From NCBI GenBank assembly GCA_902470035.1, contig CABREZ010000008.1, forward strand, positions 1 through 23,047: DNA of 23,047 nucleotides. The letters run 5' to 3'. The notes beneath the pieces are model-generated. The model had not been told where the DNA came from. It made no database searches and saw nothing but the letters and a program-made list of their open reading frames with translations. This stretch comes from an uncultured Streptococcus sp. (GTDB lineage: Bacteria; Bacillota; Bacilli; Lactobacillales; Streptococcaceae). This document shows, piece by piece, positions 13,268-20,418 of the stretch (the first letter of the stretch is position 1; the number at the start of each line of letters is the position of its first letter). The translations under genes were made by a program, and so were the position numbers.

Positions 13268-15625
13268 ATGAAAAGTAAAATTATTGATTATTTAAAACAG
13301 GAGGGAAAAGCTCAGGTTGATCAATTAGCTCAAGCTATTGGAAGTACAGACGCCAAAGGTTTTCGTGAACTGATTAAGACCATTTCGCTGATGGAGCGAC
13401 GTCGTCAACTAACCTTTGAAGAAAATGGCTTTTTAAGTCTCCTTGATGCCAAGCCAAAAGGCGTCATTACTGTGAAAGGGATTTTCCATGCTCATAAGAG
13501 TGGCTTTGGATTTGTCAGCTTAGAGGGGGAAGAAGAGGATCTTTTTATTGGACGAAATGATGTCAACCATGCCATTGATGGGGATACAGTTGAGGTTGTA
13601 ATCATCAAGGTCGCCGATCGGCAAAAGGGAACAGCGGCAGAGGGGAAAATCATTGATGTCTTGGAGCATAGCCTCCAAACAGTCGTCGGACAAATCGTTT
13701 TGGATGAGGAAAAACCCAAATATGCAGGCTACATCGTTTCAAAGAATCAAAAGATTAGCCAACGCATCTACGTGAAAAAACCTGCCCTACAATTAGAGGG
13801 AACGGAAGTTCTCAAGGTAGCTATTGAACAGTATCCAAGTCGAAAACACAACTACTTTGTAGCCTCAGTACAAGATGTGGTTGGGCATGTGACAGATCCT
13901 GGGATTGATGTCTTGGAAGTCCTGGAGTCCATGGATATCGTCTCAGAATTTCCAGAAGCAGTCCTCAAAGAAGCAGAAAGCATCCCAGACCAGCCTAGTG
14001 AGAAGGATATGGAGGGACGTTTGGACCTTCGAGATGAAATCATCTTTACCATTGATGGTGCCGATGCCAAGGACTTGGATGATGCGGTTCACATTAAACA
14101 CTTGGAAGGTGGAAACTATGAACTTGGAGTTCACATTGCGGATGTCTCATATTATGTGACCGAAGGTTCCGCCCTAGATAAGGAAGCCCTCAATCGGGCC
14201 ACCTCAGTCTATGTAACAGACCGGGTCGTTCCCATGTTACCAGAGCGACTTTCCAATGGGATTTGTTCCCTAAACCCTCAAGTGGATCGCTTGACCCAGT
14301 CAGCTATTATGGAAATCGACCAGCGTGGTCGGGTCATTCGTTACCAGATCACCCAAACGGTTATTAAAACCACCTTCCGGATGACTTATAGCGATGTCAA
14401 TGAGATTATTGCTGGGGATCAGGAGAAGCGTGAGGAATATCAAGCCATTGTGCCAAGTATCGAAGCCATGGTTGCTCTTCATCAAATCTTAGAAGGAATG
14501 CGGGAAAAACGAGGGGCCCTTAACTTTGATACAAGTGAAGCAAAAATCCTGGTCAATCCTCAAGGAAAACCAGTAGACATTGTCTTGCGCCAACGTGGGG
14601 TTGCAGAACGGATGATTGAATCCTTCATGCTGATCGCCAATGAGACAGTAGCAGAGCATTTTGCCAAACGAAAACTTCCCTTTATTTATCGGATTCACGA
14701 AGAACCCAAAGCAGAGAAGGTACAAAAGTTTATCGATTATGCCTCTAGTTTTGGCCTTCCAATTTATGGGACAGCTAGTTCCATGAGTCAGGAAACCTTG
14801 CAGGACATCATGAAGAAGGTAGAAGGGAAACCCTATGCTGATGTCTTGTCTATGATGTTGCTCCGTTCCATGCAACAAGCGCGTTATTCCGAGCACAACC
14901 ACGGCCACTATGGGCTAGCAGCTGAGTTTTATACTCACTTCACCAGTCCGATTCGCCGATATCCAGACTTATTAGTCCACCGCATGGTGCGAGAGTATGG
15001 AAAAGATTCTGAAGTGGCTAGTCATTTTGAACAGGTCATTCCAGATATTGCTAGCCAATCCTCTAGTCGGGAACGCCGCGCCATTGATGTCGAACGGGAA
15101 GTAGAAGCTATGAAGAAGGCAGAGTATATGGAAGAGTATGTTGGCGAAGAGTACGATGCTCTGGTGTCCAGTGTCGTCAAGTTTGGTCTCTTTGTTGAAT
15201 TGCCAAATACCGTAGAAGGTTTGATCCACATCACCACCTTACCGGGTTTTTATCATTTTAATGAGCGCGATTTGACCTTGCGAGGGGAAAAATCAGGTGT
15301 CACTTTCCGTGTCGGTCAAGAGATCCGAATCAGGGTTGAAAGAGCGGATAAGATGACTGGCGAGATTGATTTCTCTTATATCCCTAGTGAGCTGGATCTG
15401 ATTGAAAAAAGCAATAAAGCTTCTGGACGAAAAAATCGGAATGGGACCTTTAAGCGCCCTTCTTCTAAGAAAGAAGAAGGAAAGCAAGGAGGCTTTAGAG
15501 AAAACAAGCGCAAGCATTCTCCAAAAGACAAGAAGAAAAAGAGTAAGAAACCTTTTTACAAGGAAGTAGCTAAGAAAGGAGCTAAGCATGGCAAAGGGCG
15601 AGGGAAAGGTCGTCGCACAAAATAA
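13268..15625 (+). CDS. rnr: Ribonuclease R
   Basis: A 785-residue 3'-5' exoribonuclease that degrades structured RNA and acts in rRNA turnover and trans-translation. In order: an N-terminal helix-turn-helix-like region (1-65), cold-shock domains (about 70-215; FHAHKSGFGFVSLEG), the RNB catalytic domain from about 250 with Asp266, Asp269, Asp271 and Asp272 in DAKDLDDAV, an S1 domain (about 625-705; VVKFGLFVELPNTVEGLIH), and a long Lys/Arg-rich tail from about 715 to the end. Its last 38 bases overlap smpB, whose product works with RNase R on stalled-ribosome mRNAs, a functional pairing known in several bacteria. The start is the only ATG available, but its ribosome site is unusual (see the hairpin before it). 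Confidence 0.97.
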   Translation: MKSKIIDYLKQEGKAQVDQLAQAIGSTDAKGFRELIKTISLMERRRQLTFEENGFLSLLDAKPKGVITVKGIFHAHKSGFGFVSLEGEEEDLFIGRNDVNHAIDGDTVEVVIIKVADRQKGTAAEGKIIDVLEHSLQTVVGQIVLDEEKPKYAGYIVSKNQKISQRIYVKKPALQLEGTEVLKVAIEQYPSRKHNYFVASVQDVVGHVTDPGIDVLEVLESMDIVSEFPEAVLKEAESIPDQPSEKDMEGRLDLRDEIIFTIDGADAKDLDDAVHIKHLEGGNYELGVHIADVSYYVTEGSALDKEALNRATSVYVTDRVVPMLPERLSNGICSLNPQVDRLTQSAIMEIDQRGRVIRYQITQTVIKTTFRMTYSDVNEIIAGDQEKREEYQAIVPSIEAMVALHQILEGMREKRGALNFDTSEAKILVNPQGKPVDIVLRQRGVAERMIESFMLIANETVAEHFAKRKLPFIYRIHEEPKAEKVQKFIDYASSFGLPIYGTASSMSQETLQDIMKKVEGKPYADVLSMMLLRSMQQARYSEHNHGHYGLAAEFYTHFTSPIRRYPDLLVHRMVREYGKDSEVASHFEQVIPDIASQSSSRERRAIDVEREVEAMKKAEYMEEYVGEEYDALVSSVVKFGLFVELPNTVEGLIHITTLPGFYHFNERDLTLRGEKSGVTFRVGQEIRIRVERADKMTGEIDFSYIPSELDLIEKSNKASGRKNRNGTFKRPSSKKEEGKQGGFRENKRKHSPKDKKKKSKKPFYKEVAKKGAKHGKGRGKGRRTK

Positions 15626-16055
15626 GAAAGCAAGCCACGATTATACGATTGTTGATACCATAGAAGCAGGAATGGTCCTGACTGGTACAGAAATAAAGAG
15701 TGTTCGAGCAGCTCGCATCAACCTCAAGGATGGATTTGCCCAAGTCAAAAATGGGGAAGTCTGGCTCAGCAATGTTCATATTGCTCCCTATGAGGAAGGC
15801 AATATCTGGAACCAAGACCCAGAGCGTCGTCGCAAACTCTTGCTGCATAAGAAGCAAATTCAAAAGTTAGAGCAGGAGACTAAAGGAACAGGGATGACTC
15901 TAGTTCCCCTTAAGGTTTACCTTAAGGATGGCTACGCCAAGCTTTTACTAGGCTTAGCCAAAGGGAAGCACGATTATGACAAACGTGAATCCATCAAACG
16001 GCGGGAGCAAAATCGTGACATTGCTCGTGTCATGAAGCAATACAATACGCGTTAA
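15588..16055 (+). CDS. smpB: tmRNA-binding protein SmpB
   Basis: A 155-residue small basic protein that binds tmRNA and brings it to stalled ribosomes for trans-translation. Family markers are seen: NKKASHDYTI near the N-terminus, EAGMVLTGTEIKSVR, the NLKDGFAQVKNGEVWL segment, HIAPYEEGN, and the C-terminal tail KHDYDKRESIKRREQNRDIAR that enters the decoding site. The ATG at 15588 lies inside the Lys-rich tail coding region of rnr, with GAAAGGAG upstream, so the two genes are co-transcribed and probably co-translated. No tmRNA gene is in the window. Confidence 0.98.
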   Translation: MAKGEGKVVAQNKKASHDYTIVDTIEAGMVLTGTEIKSVRAARINLKDGFAQVKNGEVWLSNVHIAPYEEGNIWNQDPERRRKLLLHKKQIQKLEQETKGTGMTLVPLKVYLKDGYAKLLLGLAKGKHDYDKRESIKRREQNRDIARVMKQYNTR

Positions 16056-16061
16056 AGTAAG

Positions 16062-16106
16062 AAATAGGAACAGCTGAAGCAAGGGCTGAAAACTGTTCCT
16101 ATTTTT
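16062..16106 (+). terminator. Terminator after smpB
   Basis: AAATAGGAACAG (16062-16073) pairs fully with CTGTTCCTATTT (16093-16104), a 12-bp stem, ending in T residues. It ends the rnr-smpB unit seven bases after the stop. Confidence 0.88.
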
Positions 16107-16119
16107 AAATTTCTTTTCT

Positions 16120-16133
16120 TGAAACCGCTTGCA
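16120..16133 (+). promoter_or_regulatory. cre site (CcpA operator) of the first C69 dipeptidase
   Basis: TGAAACCGCTTGCA fits the catabolite-responsive element consensus TGNAANCGNTNNCA at every fixed position. It overlaps the -35 box of the promoter, the placement expected for repression by CcpA when good sugars are present. Confidence 0.8.
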
Positions 16134-16157
16134 TTTTTATCTGGATAAGAGTATACT
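16129..16157 (+). promoter_or_regulatory. Promoter of the first C69 dipeptidase
   Basis: TTGCAT (16129-16134), a 17-base spacer and TATACT (16152-16157). Transcription would begin near 16164, leaving a leader of about 75 bases. Confidence 0.75.
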
Positions 16158-16188
16158 GAAGGTAGCGTTGGTATAGTTGTTTTTCGTC

Positions 16189-16211
16189 GGCTTGAAAATG
16201 ATTTTCTAGCC
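16189..16211 (+). other. Hairpin in the dipeptidase mRNA leader
   Basis: GGCT (16189-16192) and GAAAA (16194-16198) pair with TTTTC (16202-16206) and AGCC (16208-16211), one T-T mismatch and a 3-base loop. It is followed by a weak T-rich stretch (TCTTTTG) that is a poor terminator. It may stabilise the mRNA or attenuate weakly; its role is unknown. Confidence 0.4.
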
Positions 16212-16239
16212 TCTTTTGTAGTCATAAAGGAGATCGACT

Positions 16240-17985
16240 ATGAGAAAACTACTGGTCAAACTGATGATTGCTTTGATGGCCTTTGCCTTGATTCCAGTTC
16301 AAGTTGCGCAGGCCTGCTCAGCCTTCATTGTTGGGAAGGAACTCACGACAGATGGTTCCATGCTCTTTGGGCGGACTGAAGACTATCCTTATGCCCCCGA
16401 TGGTGGTCGCCACAATAAAACCTATGAAGTGGTACCTGCCAAAGACTATAAGGATGGGGATATGTTGGAGGACGAATCCAACGGCTTTGCTTATCCCCAC
16501 TTGAGTCATGAAATGAAATATACCGCAACTTATGATGCAGCCCATGGAGATGGTTCCAACGGGAATTTCGGAGCACACGGCTTTAACGAAGCGGGCGTTT
16601 CCATGACTTCTACCGTATCTGCAACCCCACACGATAAGATTTTGGAAGCAGATCCACTTGTGAAAAATGGCTTGGCTGAAGCTGCTATGGTAGACTTGGT
16701 TCTCCCACGTGCCAAAACAGCTCGTGAAGGAATTGAGTTGGTTGCCAAGGTACTTGATGAAAAAGGATCTGCCGAAGGAAACATCATTGTCGTAGCAGAT
16801 AAGAATGAACTCTGGTACATGGAAATCCTCTCTGGTCACCAATATGTAGCCATTAAATTCCCTCAAGACCGCTATGCTATCTTTGCCAATACCTACTATC
16901 TAGGACATGTGGATTTCAAGGACAAGGACAATGTCATTGCTTCAAAAGATGTGGAAGCAGTTGCTAAAAAGGCAGACCACTACAAGACTGATAAAGATGG
17001 TAACTTCCATATTGCTGACTCATATGGTCCAGATGAATATACCGAACGCAACCGCTCACGGACCTATGCAGGGATTACCTTGATGGATCCTAAAGCGGAC
17101 ATCAAATATGATGATAAGCACTTTGACCTCTTGCGCAAACCAACGGATCCTTCTAAAAAGTATAGTCTAGAAGATGTTTTCGCTGAACAACGGAACCGGT
17201 TCGAACACCTCAAACAATACACACCAGATGACTTAGTGGAACCAGGTAAAGAAGTCGATACCAATAAATACAAATATGCTTTGGGAAATGAAAACGTCAT
17301 TAACGCCCACGTATACCAAATTAAGAAGGACTTGCCAACACCATTTGGTGGTGTCGTTTGGTTAGGTCTCGCTCAAAGCCGTAACACGCCTTATGTGCCA
17401 TTCTATGGTATTGTCAACGATACCTATGCACCATTCAAAGTTCGCTCTGCCAAATACGATCCAACTTCTTGGTATTGGGCTGTTTGGCATATTGACCAAA
17501 TGGTCATGAAATACCCAGACCTCTTTGGCAACAGCATCCAAGAGAAGTGGAAAGAATTGGAAGAAGGCTGGATCAAGGAACAAGCAGCTTTGGATCAAAA
17601 ATACAGTGGACTCACCGATGACCAAGCGAAAGCTACTGCAGACGAAGTAACAAGTGACTCACTTAAACGTGCAGAAACCATCTTCAAACAAATCAAGCAA
17701 GTTGAAAGTGAGATGGAAGATAAGATTCGTACAGAAAAAGGCTTGGAAGCAGACTTTGTATATGATGGCTACAACAAGGCCAATCTGGTAGCAGCAGCTC
17801 AAGCTGAAAAAGATGCATCGAAAGAAACAGATAAGAAGGAAGAAACAGCTTCTAGTCAATCATCTAGCAAGGCAAGTGATTCAAACAGTAGTTTATCTGC
17901 CGTCTTAGGAGTTTTAGCACTTGCAGGATTTAGCTTGGCAGGTTTCTACTTTAAAAAATCAAAAAAGAATGAAAATGAAGAATAA
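16240..17985 (+). CDS. Surface-anchored C69-family dipeptidase
   Basis: A 581-residue protein. A signal peptide (KLLVKLMIALMAFALIPVQ) ends in AQA just before Cys26, so signal cleavage would expose Cys26 as the N-terminal nucleophile of a peptidase C69 (Ntn hydrolase) fold, as in PepD/PepDA dipeptidases. Family features include CSAFIVGKELTTDGSM, FGRTEDY, AEGNIIVVADKNELWYME and PTSWYWAVWHIDQMV. A Ser/Lys/Glu-rich linker (about 520-550) leads to a C-terminal helix and KKSKKNENEE tail, anchoring it to the membrane with the enzyme outside; there is no LPXTG. It likely trims dipeptides from peptides at the cell surface. The start has AAAGGAG upstream. A paralogue lies at 20419. The exact peptide preference cannot be told. 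Confidence 0.92.
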   Translation: MRKLLVKLMIALMAFALIPVQVAQACSAFIVGKELTTDGSMLFGRTEDYPYAPDGGRHNKTYEVVPAKDYKDGDMLEDESNGFAYPHLSHEMKYTATYDAAHGDGSNGNFGAHGFNEAGVSMTSTVSATPHDKILEADPLVKNGLAEAAMVDLVLPRAKTAREGIELVAKVLDEKGSAEGNIIVVADKNELWYMEILSGHQYVAIKFPQDRYAIFANTYYLGHVDFKDKDNVIASKDVEAVAKKADHYKTDKDGNFHIADSYGPDEYTERNRSRTYAGITLMDPKADIKYDDKHFDLLRKPTDPSKKYSLEDVFAEQRNRFEHLKQYTPDDLVEPGKEVDTNKYKYALGNENVINAHVYQIKKDLPTPFGGVVWLGLAQSRNTPYVPFYGIVNDTYAPFKVRSAKYDPTSWYWAVWHIDQMVMKYPDLFGNSIQEKWKELEEGWIKEQAALDQKYSGLTDDQAKATADEVTSDSLKRAETIFKQIKQVESEMEDKIRTEKGLEADFVYDGYNKANLVAAAQAEKDASKETDKKEETASSQSSSKASDSNSSLSAVLGVLALAGFSLAGFYFKKSKKNENEE

Positions 17986-18033
17986 GTAGACAGAGACTGC
18001 TAAATCAGCATCCTGCCTCAACTGGATTCTAAG

Positions 18034-18083
18034 AGAGTGGAATAGAAGCCTTCACAAAAGGAGCTTACAATTCCACTCTTTTT
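18034..18083 (+). terminator. Terminator after the first C69 dipeptidase
   Basis: AGAGTGGAAT (18034-18043) pairs fully with ATTCCACTCT (18070-18079), 10 bp, and the T tract runs to 18083. Confidence 0.85.
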
Positions 18084-18084
18084 A

Positions 18085-18113
18085 TTGTTATTTGCGTGCA
18101 ATTTTTGTATGAT
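18085..18113 (+). promoter_or_regulatory. Promoter of tehB
   Basis: TTGTTA (18085-18090), a 17-base spacer and TATGAT (18108-18113), directly after the preceding terminator. Transcription would start near 18120, about 25 bases before the ATG. Confidence 0.65.
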
Positions 18114-18144
18114 AGGGGTAGATAGAAAGAAGGAGAAGAAACGG

Positions 18145-19005
18145 ATGCCTGAAAAATTAATTGCCTATAAACGGATGCCTTTGTGGACCAAGGATACCAT
18201 GCCTGAAGCAGTCCAAAGAAAACACAATACCAAAGTAGGTACTTGGGGAAAAATTACCGTCCTCAAAGGAAAACTCAAGTTTGTTGAGCTGACAGAAGAT
18301 GGGGAAGAAGTAGCCAGCCATGTTTTTGAGGCAGGTGCGGATAACCCGATGGCACAACCGCAAGCTTGGCACCGTGTAGAGGCCCTTACAGATGATGTGG
18401 AATGGTTCTTGGAATTTTACTGTGAGCCCAAAGATTACTTCCCCAAAAAATATAATAGCAATCCCGTCCATTCGGAAGTGCTAGAAGCCATGGAGTCCCT
18501 TTCTCCAGGCAAGGCCTTGGATTTGGGATGTGGACAAGGACGAAATGCTCTCTTTTTAGCCCAGCATGGCTTTGAAGTGACAGCAGTCGATCAAAATGAA
18601 TTAGCCCTAGAAATCCTCCAAAGTATTGTAGAACAAGAAGATTTGGAAATGACTGTGGGACTCTATGATATCAACTCAGCGAACCTAAAACAAAGTTATG
18701 ATTTGATTGTCTCAACGGTTGTCCTCATGTTCTTACAAGCGGATCGCATTCCGGCGATTATTCGAAATATGCAAGACCAGACCAATCCAGGTGGCTATAA
18801 CTTGATCGTTTGTGCCATGGATACAGAGGACTATCCTTGCCAGGTTCCTTTTTCCTTTACCTTTAAGGAAGGCGAGTTAGCTGACTACTACAAGGATTGG
18901 GAACTCATTAAATACAATGAAAATCCAGGGCATCTGCACCGACGTGATGAAGATGGCAATCGGATTGCCTTGCGTTTTGCGACCATGCTAGCCAAGAAAA
19001 TATAA
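18145..19005 (+). CDS. tehB: SAM-dependent methyltransferase TehB
   Basis: A 286-residue two-domain protein. Residues about 1-95 form a cupin-like DUF1971 domain (EKLIAYKRMPLWTKDTMPEA, GTWGKITVLKGKL, QAWHRVE), and the rest is a class I methyltransferase with SAM motif DLGCGQGRNA from residue 126 and an acidic VDQNE. This fusion is the TehB form of streptococci and Haemophilus, linked to tellurite resistance by methylation; the natural substrate is uncertain. I chose the ATG at 18145, behind AAGGAGA; an in-frame ATG at 18085 lies inside the promoter. It stands alone between a terminator with promoter and another terminator. Confidence 0.92.
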   Translation: MPEKLIAYKRMPLWTKDTMPEAVQRKHNTKVGTWGKITVLKGKLKFVELTEDGEEVASHVFEAGADNPMAQPQAWHRVEALTDDVEWFLEFYCEPKDYFPKKYNSNPVHSEVLEAMESLSPGKALDLGCGQGRNALFLAQHGFEVTAVDQNELALEILQSIVEQEDLEMTVGLYDINSANLKQSYDLIVSTVVLMFLQADRIPAIIRNMQDQTNPGGYNLIVCAMDTEDYPCQVPFSFTFKEGELADYYKDWELIKYNENPGHLHRRDEDGNRIALRFATMLAKKI

Positions 19006-19015
19006 ATAGCTCTCT

Positions 19016-19051
19016 AGACAAGGACACCCTTGCAGTCGTCCTTGTCTTTTT
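19016..19051 (+). terminator. Terminator after tehB
   Basis: AGACAAGGAC (19016-19025) pairs fully with GTCCTTGTCT (19038-19047), followed by T residues to 19051. Confidence 0.88.
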
Positions 19052-19054
19052 ATA

Positions 19055-19104
19055 TCTGAAAACTTTCTGAAAATACTTGATTTTTTACAAAAAAGGAGTA
19101 GACT
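19055..19104 (+). promoter_or_regulatory. lrgAB promoter with a direct-repeat element
   Basis: TTGATT (19077-19082), a 16-base spacer and TAGACT (19099-19104) form a moderate promoter. Just upstream, TCTGAAAA occurs twice (19055-19062 and 19066-19073), 11 bases apart, about one helix turn. The placement next to the -35 box suits an activator. In other Gram-positive bacteria lrgAB is activated by the LytSR system, whose regulator binds direct repeats; the match to its site is not proven here. Confidence 0.45.
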
Positions 19105-19140
19105 GTTAGTGTATCTTTCAAGAATTTTGAGGAGAAGCGC

Positions 19141-19512
19141 GTGAAACTCTATGTTCAACTGATGATTATCTTTACCATCTCTTTGATTGGGGAAGGGATA
19201 TCGACCCTCTTTCATTTGCCAATTCCAGGTAGTATTATTGGTCTACTGATTTTATTTCTGTGCTTGCAGTTGAAATGGCTTCGTATCCGCCATGTGAATC
19301 TGGTCGGATCTTTTCTCTTAGCCAATATGACGATTTTATTTTTACCTCCAGCGGTTGGGATTATGGATAAGTTTGATGTCATCAAGCCCTATTTATTTCC
19401 CATCGTGTTGATTATTTTAGGGGCTATCGTCATCAATGTAACCCTCATTGCTTTAGTCGTTGGTTTTATCAAGACTCGGTATGAGGGTGATTATGAAGGA
19501 GGAAAGAAATGA
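19141..19512 (+). CDS. lrgA: LrgA/CidA-family membrane protein
   Basis: A 123-residue protein with four hydrophobic helices (about 5-24, 28-43, 60-80 and 88-112) and the family blocks PIPGSIIGLLILF, LVGSFLLANMTILFLPPAVGIM. The start is GTG with GAGGAGAA six bases upstream. It overlaps lrgB by 4 bases. LrgA and LrgB act together; described as holin-like in cell lysis control in staphylococci, and shown in Streptococcus mutans to take up pyruvate late in growth. The name lrgA rather than cidA follows from the single A-B pair here. Membrane topology is inferred from hydrophobicity. Confidence 0.9.
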   Translation: MKLYVQLMIIFTISLIGEGISTLFHLPIPGSIIGLLILFLCLQLKWLRIRHVNLVGSFLLANMTILFLPPAVGIMDKFDVIKPYLFPIVLIILGAIVINVTLIALVVGFIKTRYEGDYEGGKK

Positions 19513-20207
19513 TGGAAAGTTTGTGGTCTAATCCTCTCTTTGGGATTTCTTTATCGGTCTTTGCCTATCTGATTGGGATGATGATTTTTCGGCGCTTCCC
19601 CCATCCCATCACGACCCCTCTCTTAGTTGCTACGGTGTTGGTCATCGCCTTCTTGAAGCTGACAGGGATTTCCTATAAGGCTTATAATATTGGGGGTACT
19701 TACCTCAGCAATTTGATTGTCCCCTCAACGGTTGTTCTAGGGATTCCTTTATATAAGAGTTTTCATTTGATGAAGCACCATGCTAAGAGTATTCTTCTTA
19801 GTAGTTTTCTAGCAGTAGTGGTCAACACGGTTTTTACAGCTGTCTTGGCTAAACTTTTTGGGATGAAGTACTTTCTAGCTATTTCCCTCTTTCCTAAGTC
19901 TGTGACAACGGCCATGGCAGTGGGGATTGCTGAAAAAATGCAGGGAATTACTACCATTACCCTGGTTGTCGTTGTAGCGACAGGAATCCTGACCAGTGTG
20001 CTAGGACCAACAATTCTTAAATTCATAAAAGTAGAGGATCCTGTTGCCATTGGTTTGGCCCTTGGGGGTACAGGTCATGCGGTGGGAACTGGTACAGCCT
20101 TTCAGTATGGTCAAGTAGCCGGAGCTATGGGAGGCTTGGCAATTGGGATAACTGGCGTTTTCTACGTCTTTGTAAGTCCCCTTGTGGCGAGTCTGATTCT
20201 TTCTTAA
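19509..20207 (+). CDS. lrgB: LrgB-family membrane protein
   Basis: A 232-residue integral membrane protein with about six to eight helices. Family segments include YNIGGTYLSNLIVPSTVVLGIPLYK, LFPKSVTTAMAVGIAE and GLALGGTGHAVGTGTAFQYG, diagnostic of LrgB/CidB. Two starts are possible: ATG at 19509, overlapping lrgA by 4 bases, or ATG at 19512, which has better spacing from GAGGAAAG. It is co-transcribed with lrgA and followed by a terminator. The pair probably exports or imports small organic acids such as pyruvate and affects envelope integrity. Confidence 0.93.
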   Translation: MMESLWSNPLFGISLSVFAYLIGMMIFRRFPHPITTPLLVATVLVIAFLKLTGISYKAYNIGGTYLSNLIVPSTVVLGIPLYKSFHLMKHHAKSILLSSFLAVVVNTVFTAVLAKLFGMKYFLAISLFPKSVTTAMAVGIAEKMQGITTITLVVVVATGILTSVLGPTILKFIKVEDPVAIGLALGGTGHAVGTGTAFQYGQVAGAMGGLAIGITGVFYVFVSPLVASLILS

Positions 20208-20232
20208 AAAGGATGATAGTGGTCAGAAAAAG

Positions 20233-20256
20233 CTCGGAAGAAGTTCCGAGTTTTTT
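20233..20256 (+). terminator. Terminator after lrgB
   Basis: CTCGGAA (20233-20239) pairs with TTCCGAG (20244-20250) around a 4-base loop, followed by six T residues. Confidence 0.88.
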
Positions 20257-20338
20257 ATTGTGCAGTTAGATAGAGAAGGTAACTGATAATTTGAAGGTCA
20301 AATAATTTTCAGATAGATTACTAATTGGTTACAGACCT

Positions 20339-20352
20339 TGTAAGCGCTTGCC
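20339..20352 (+). promoter_or_regulatory. cre-like site of the second C69 dipeptidase
   Basis: TGTAAGCGCTTGCC matches the cre consensus except for the last base and has a perfect AAGCGCTT core. As at the first dipeptidase gene it overlaps the -35 box. Confidence 0.72.
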
Positions 20353-20376
20353 AAACTTTAGATCAAAAGGTATACT
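20348..20376 (+). promoter_or_regulatory. Promoter of the second C69 dipeptidase
   Basis: TTGCCA (20348-20353), a 17-base spacer and TATACT (20371-20376). The same -10 sequence and spacing as the first dipeptidase promoter. The rest of the 211-base gap between lrgB and this gene shows nothing else clear. Confidence 0.78.
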
Positions 20377-20418
20377 AAAAGAGGTTATACGGTTAATATC
20401 TAGTTAAAGGAGTTCAAT

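Noticed and set aside
16318..16866. 182-codon antisense frame inside the first dipeptidase gene
   Set aside because: It is a shadow of a strongly supported coding frame with no ribosome site or recognisable domain; the same holds for other long antisense frames in rnr and pepD-like genes.
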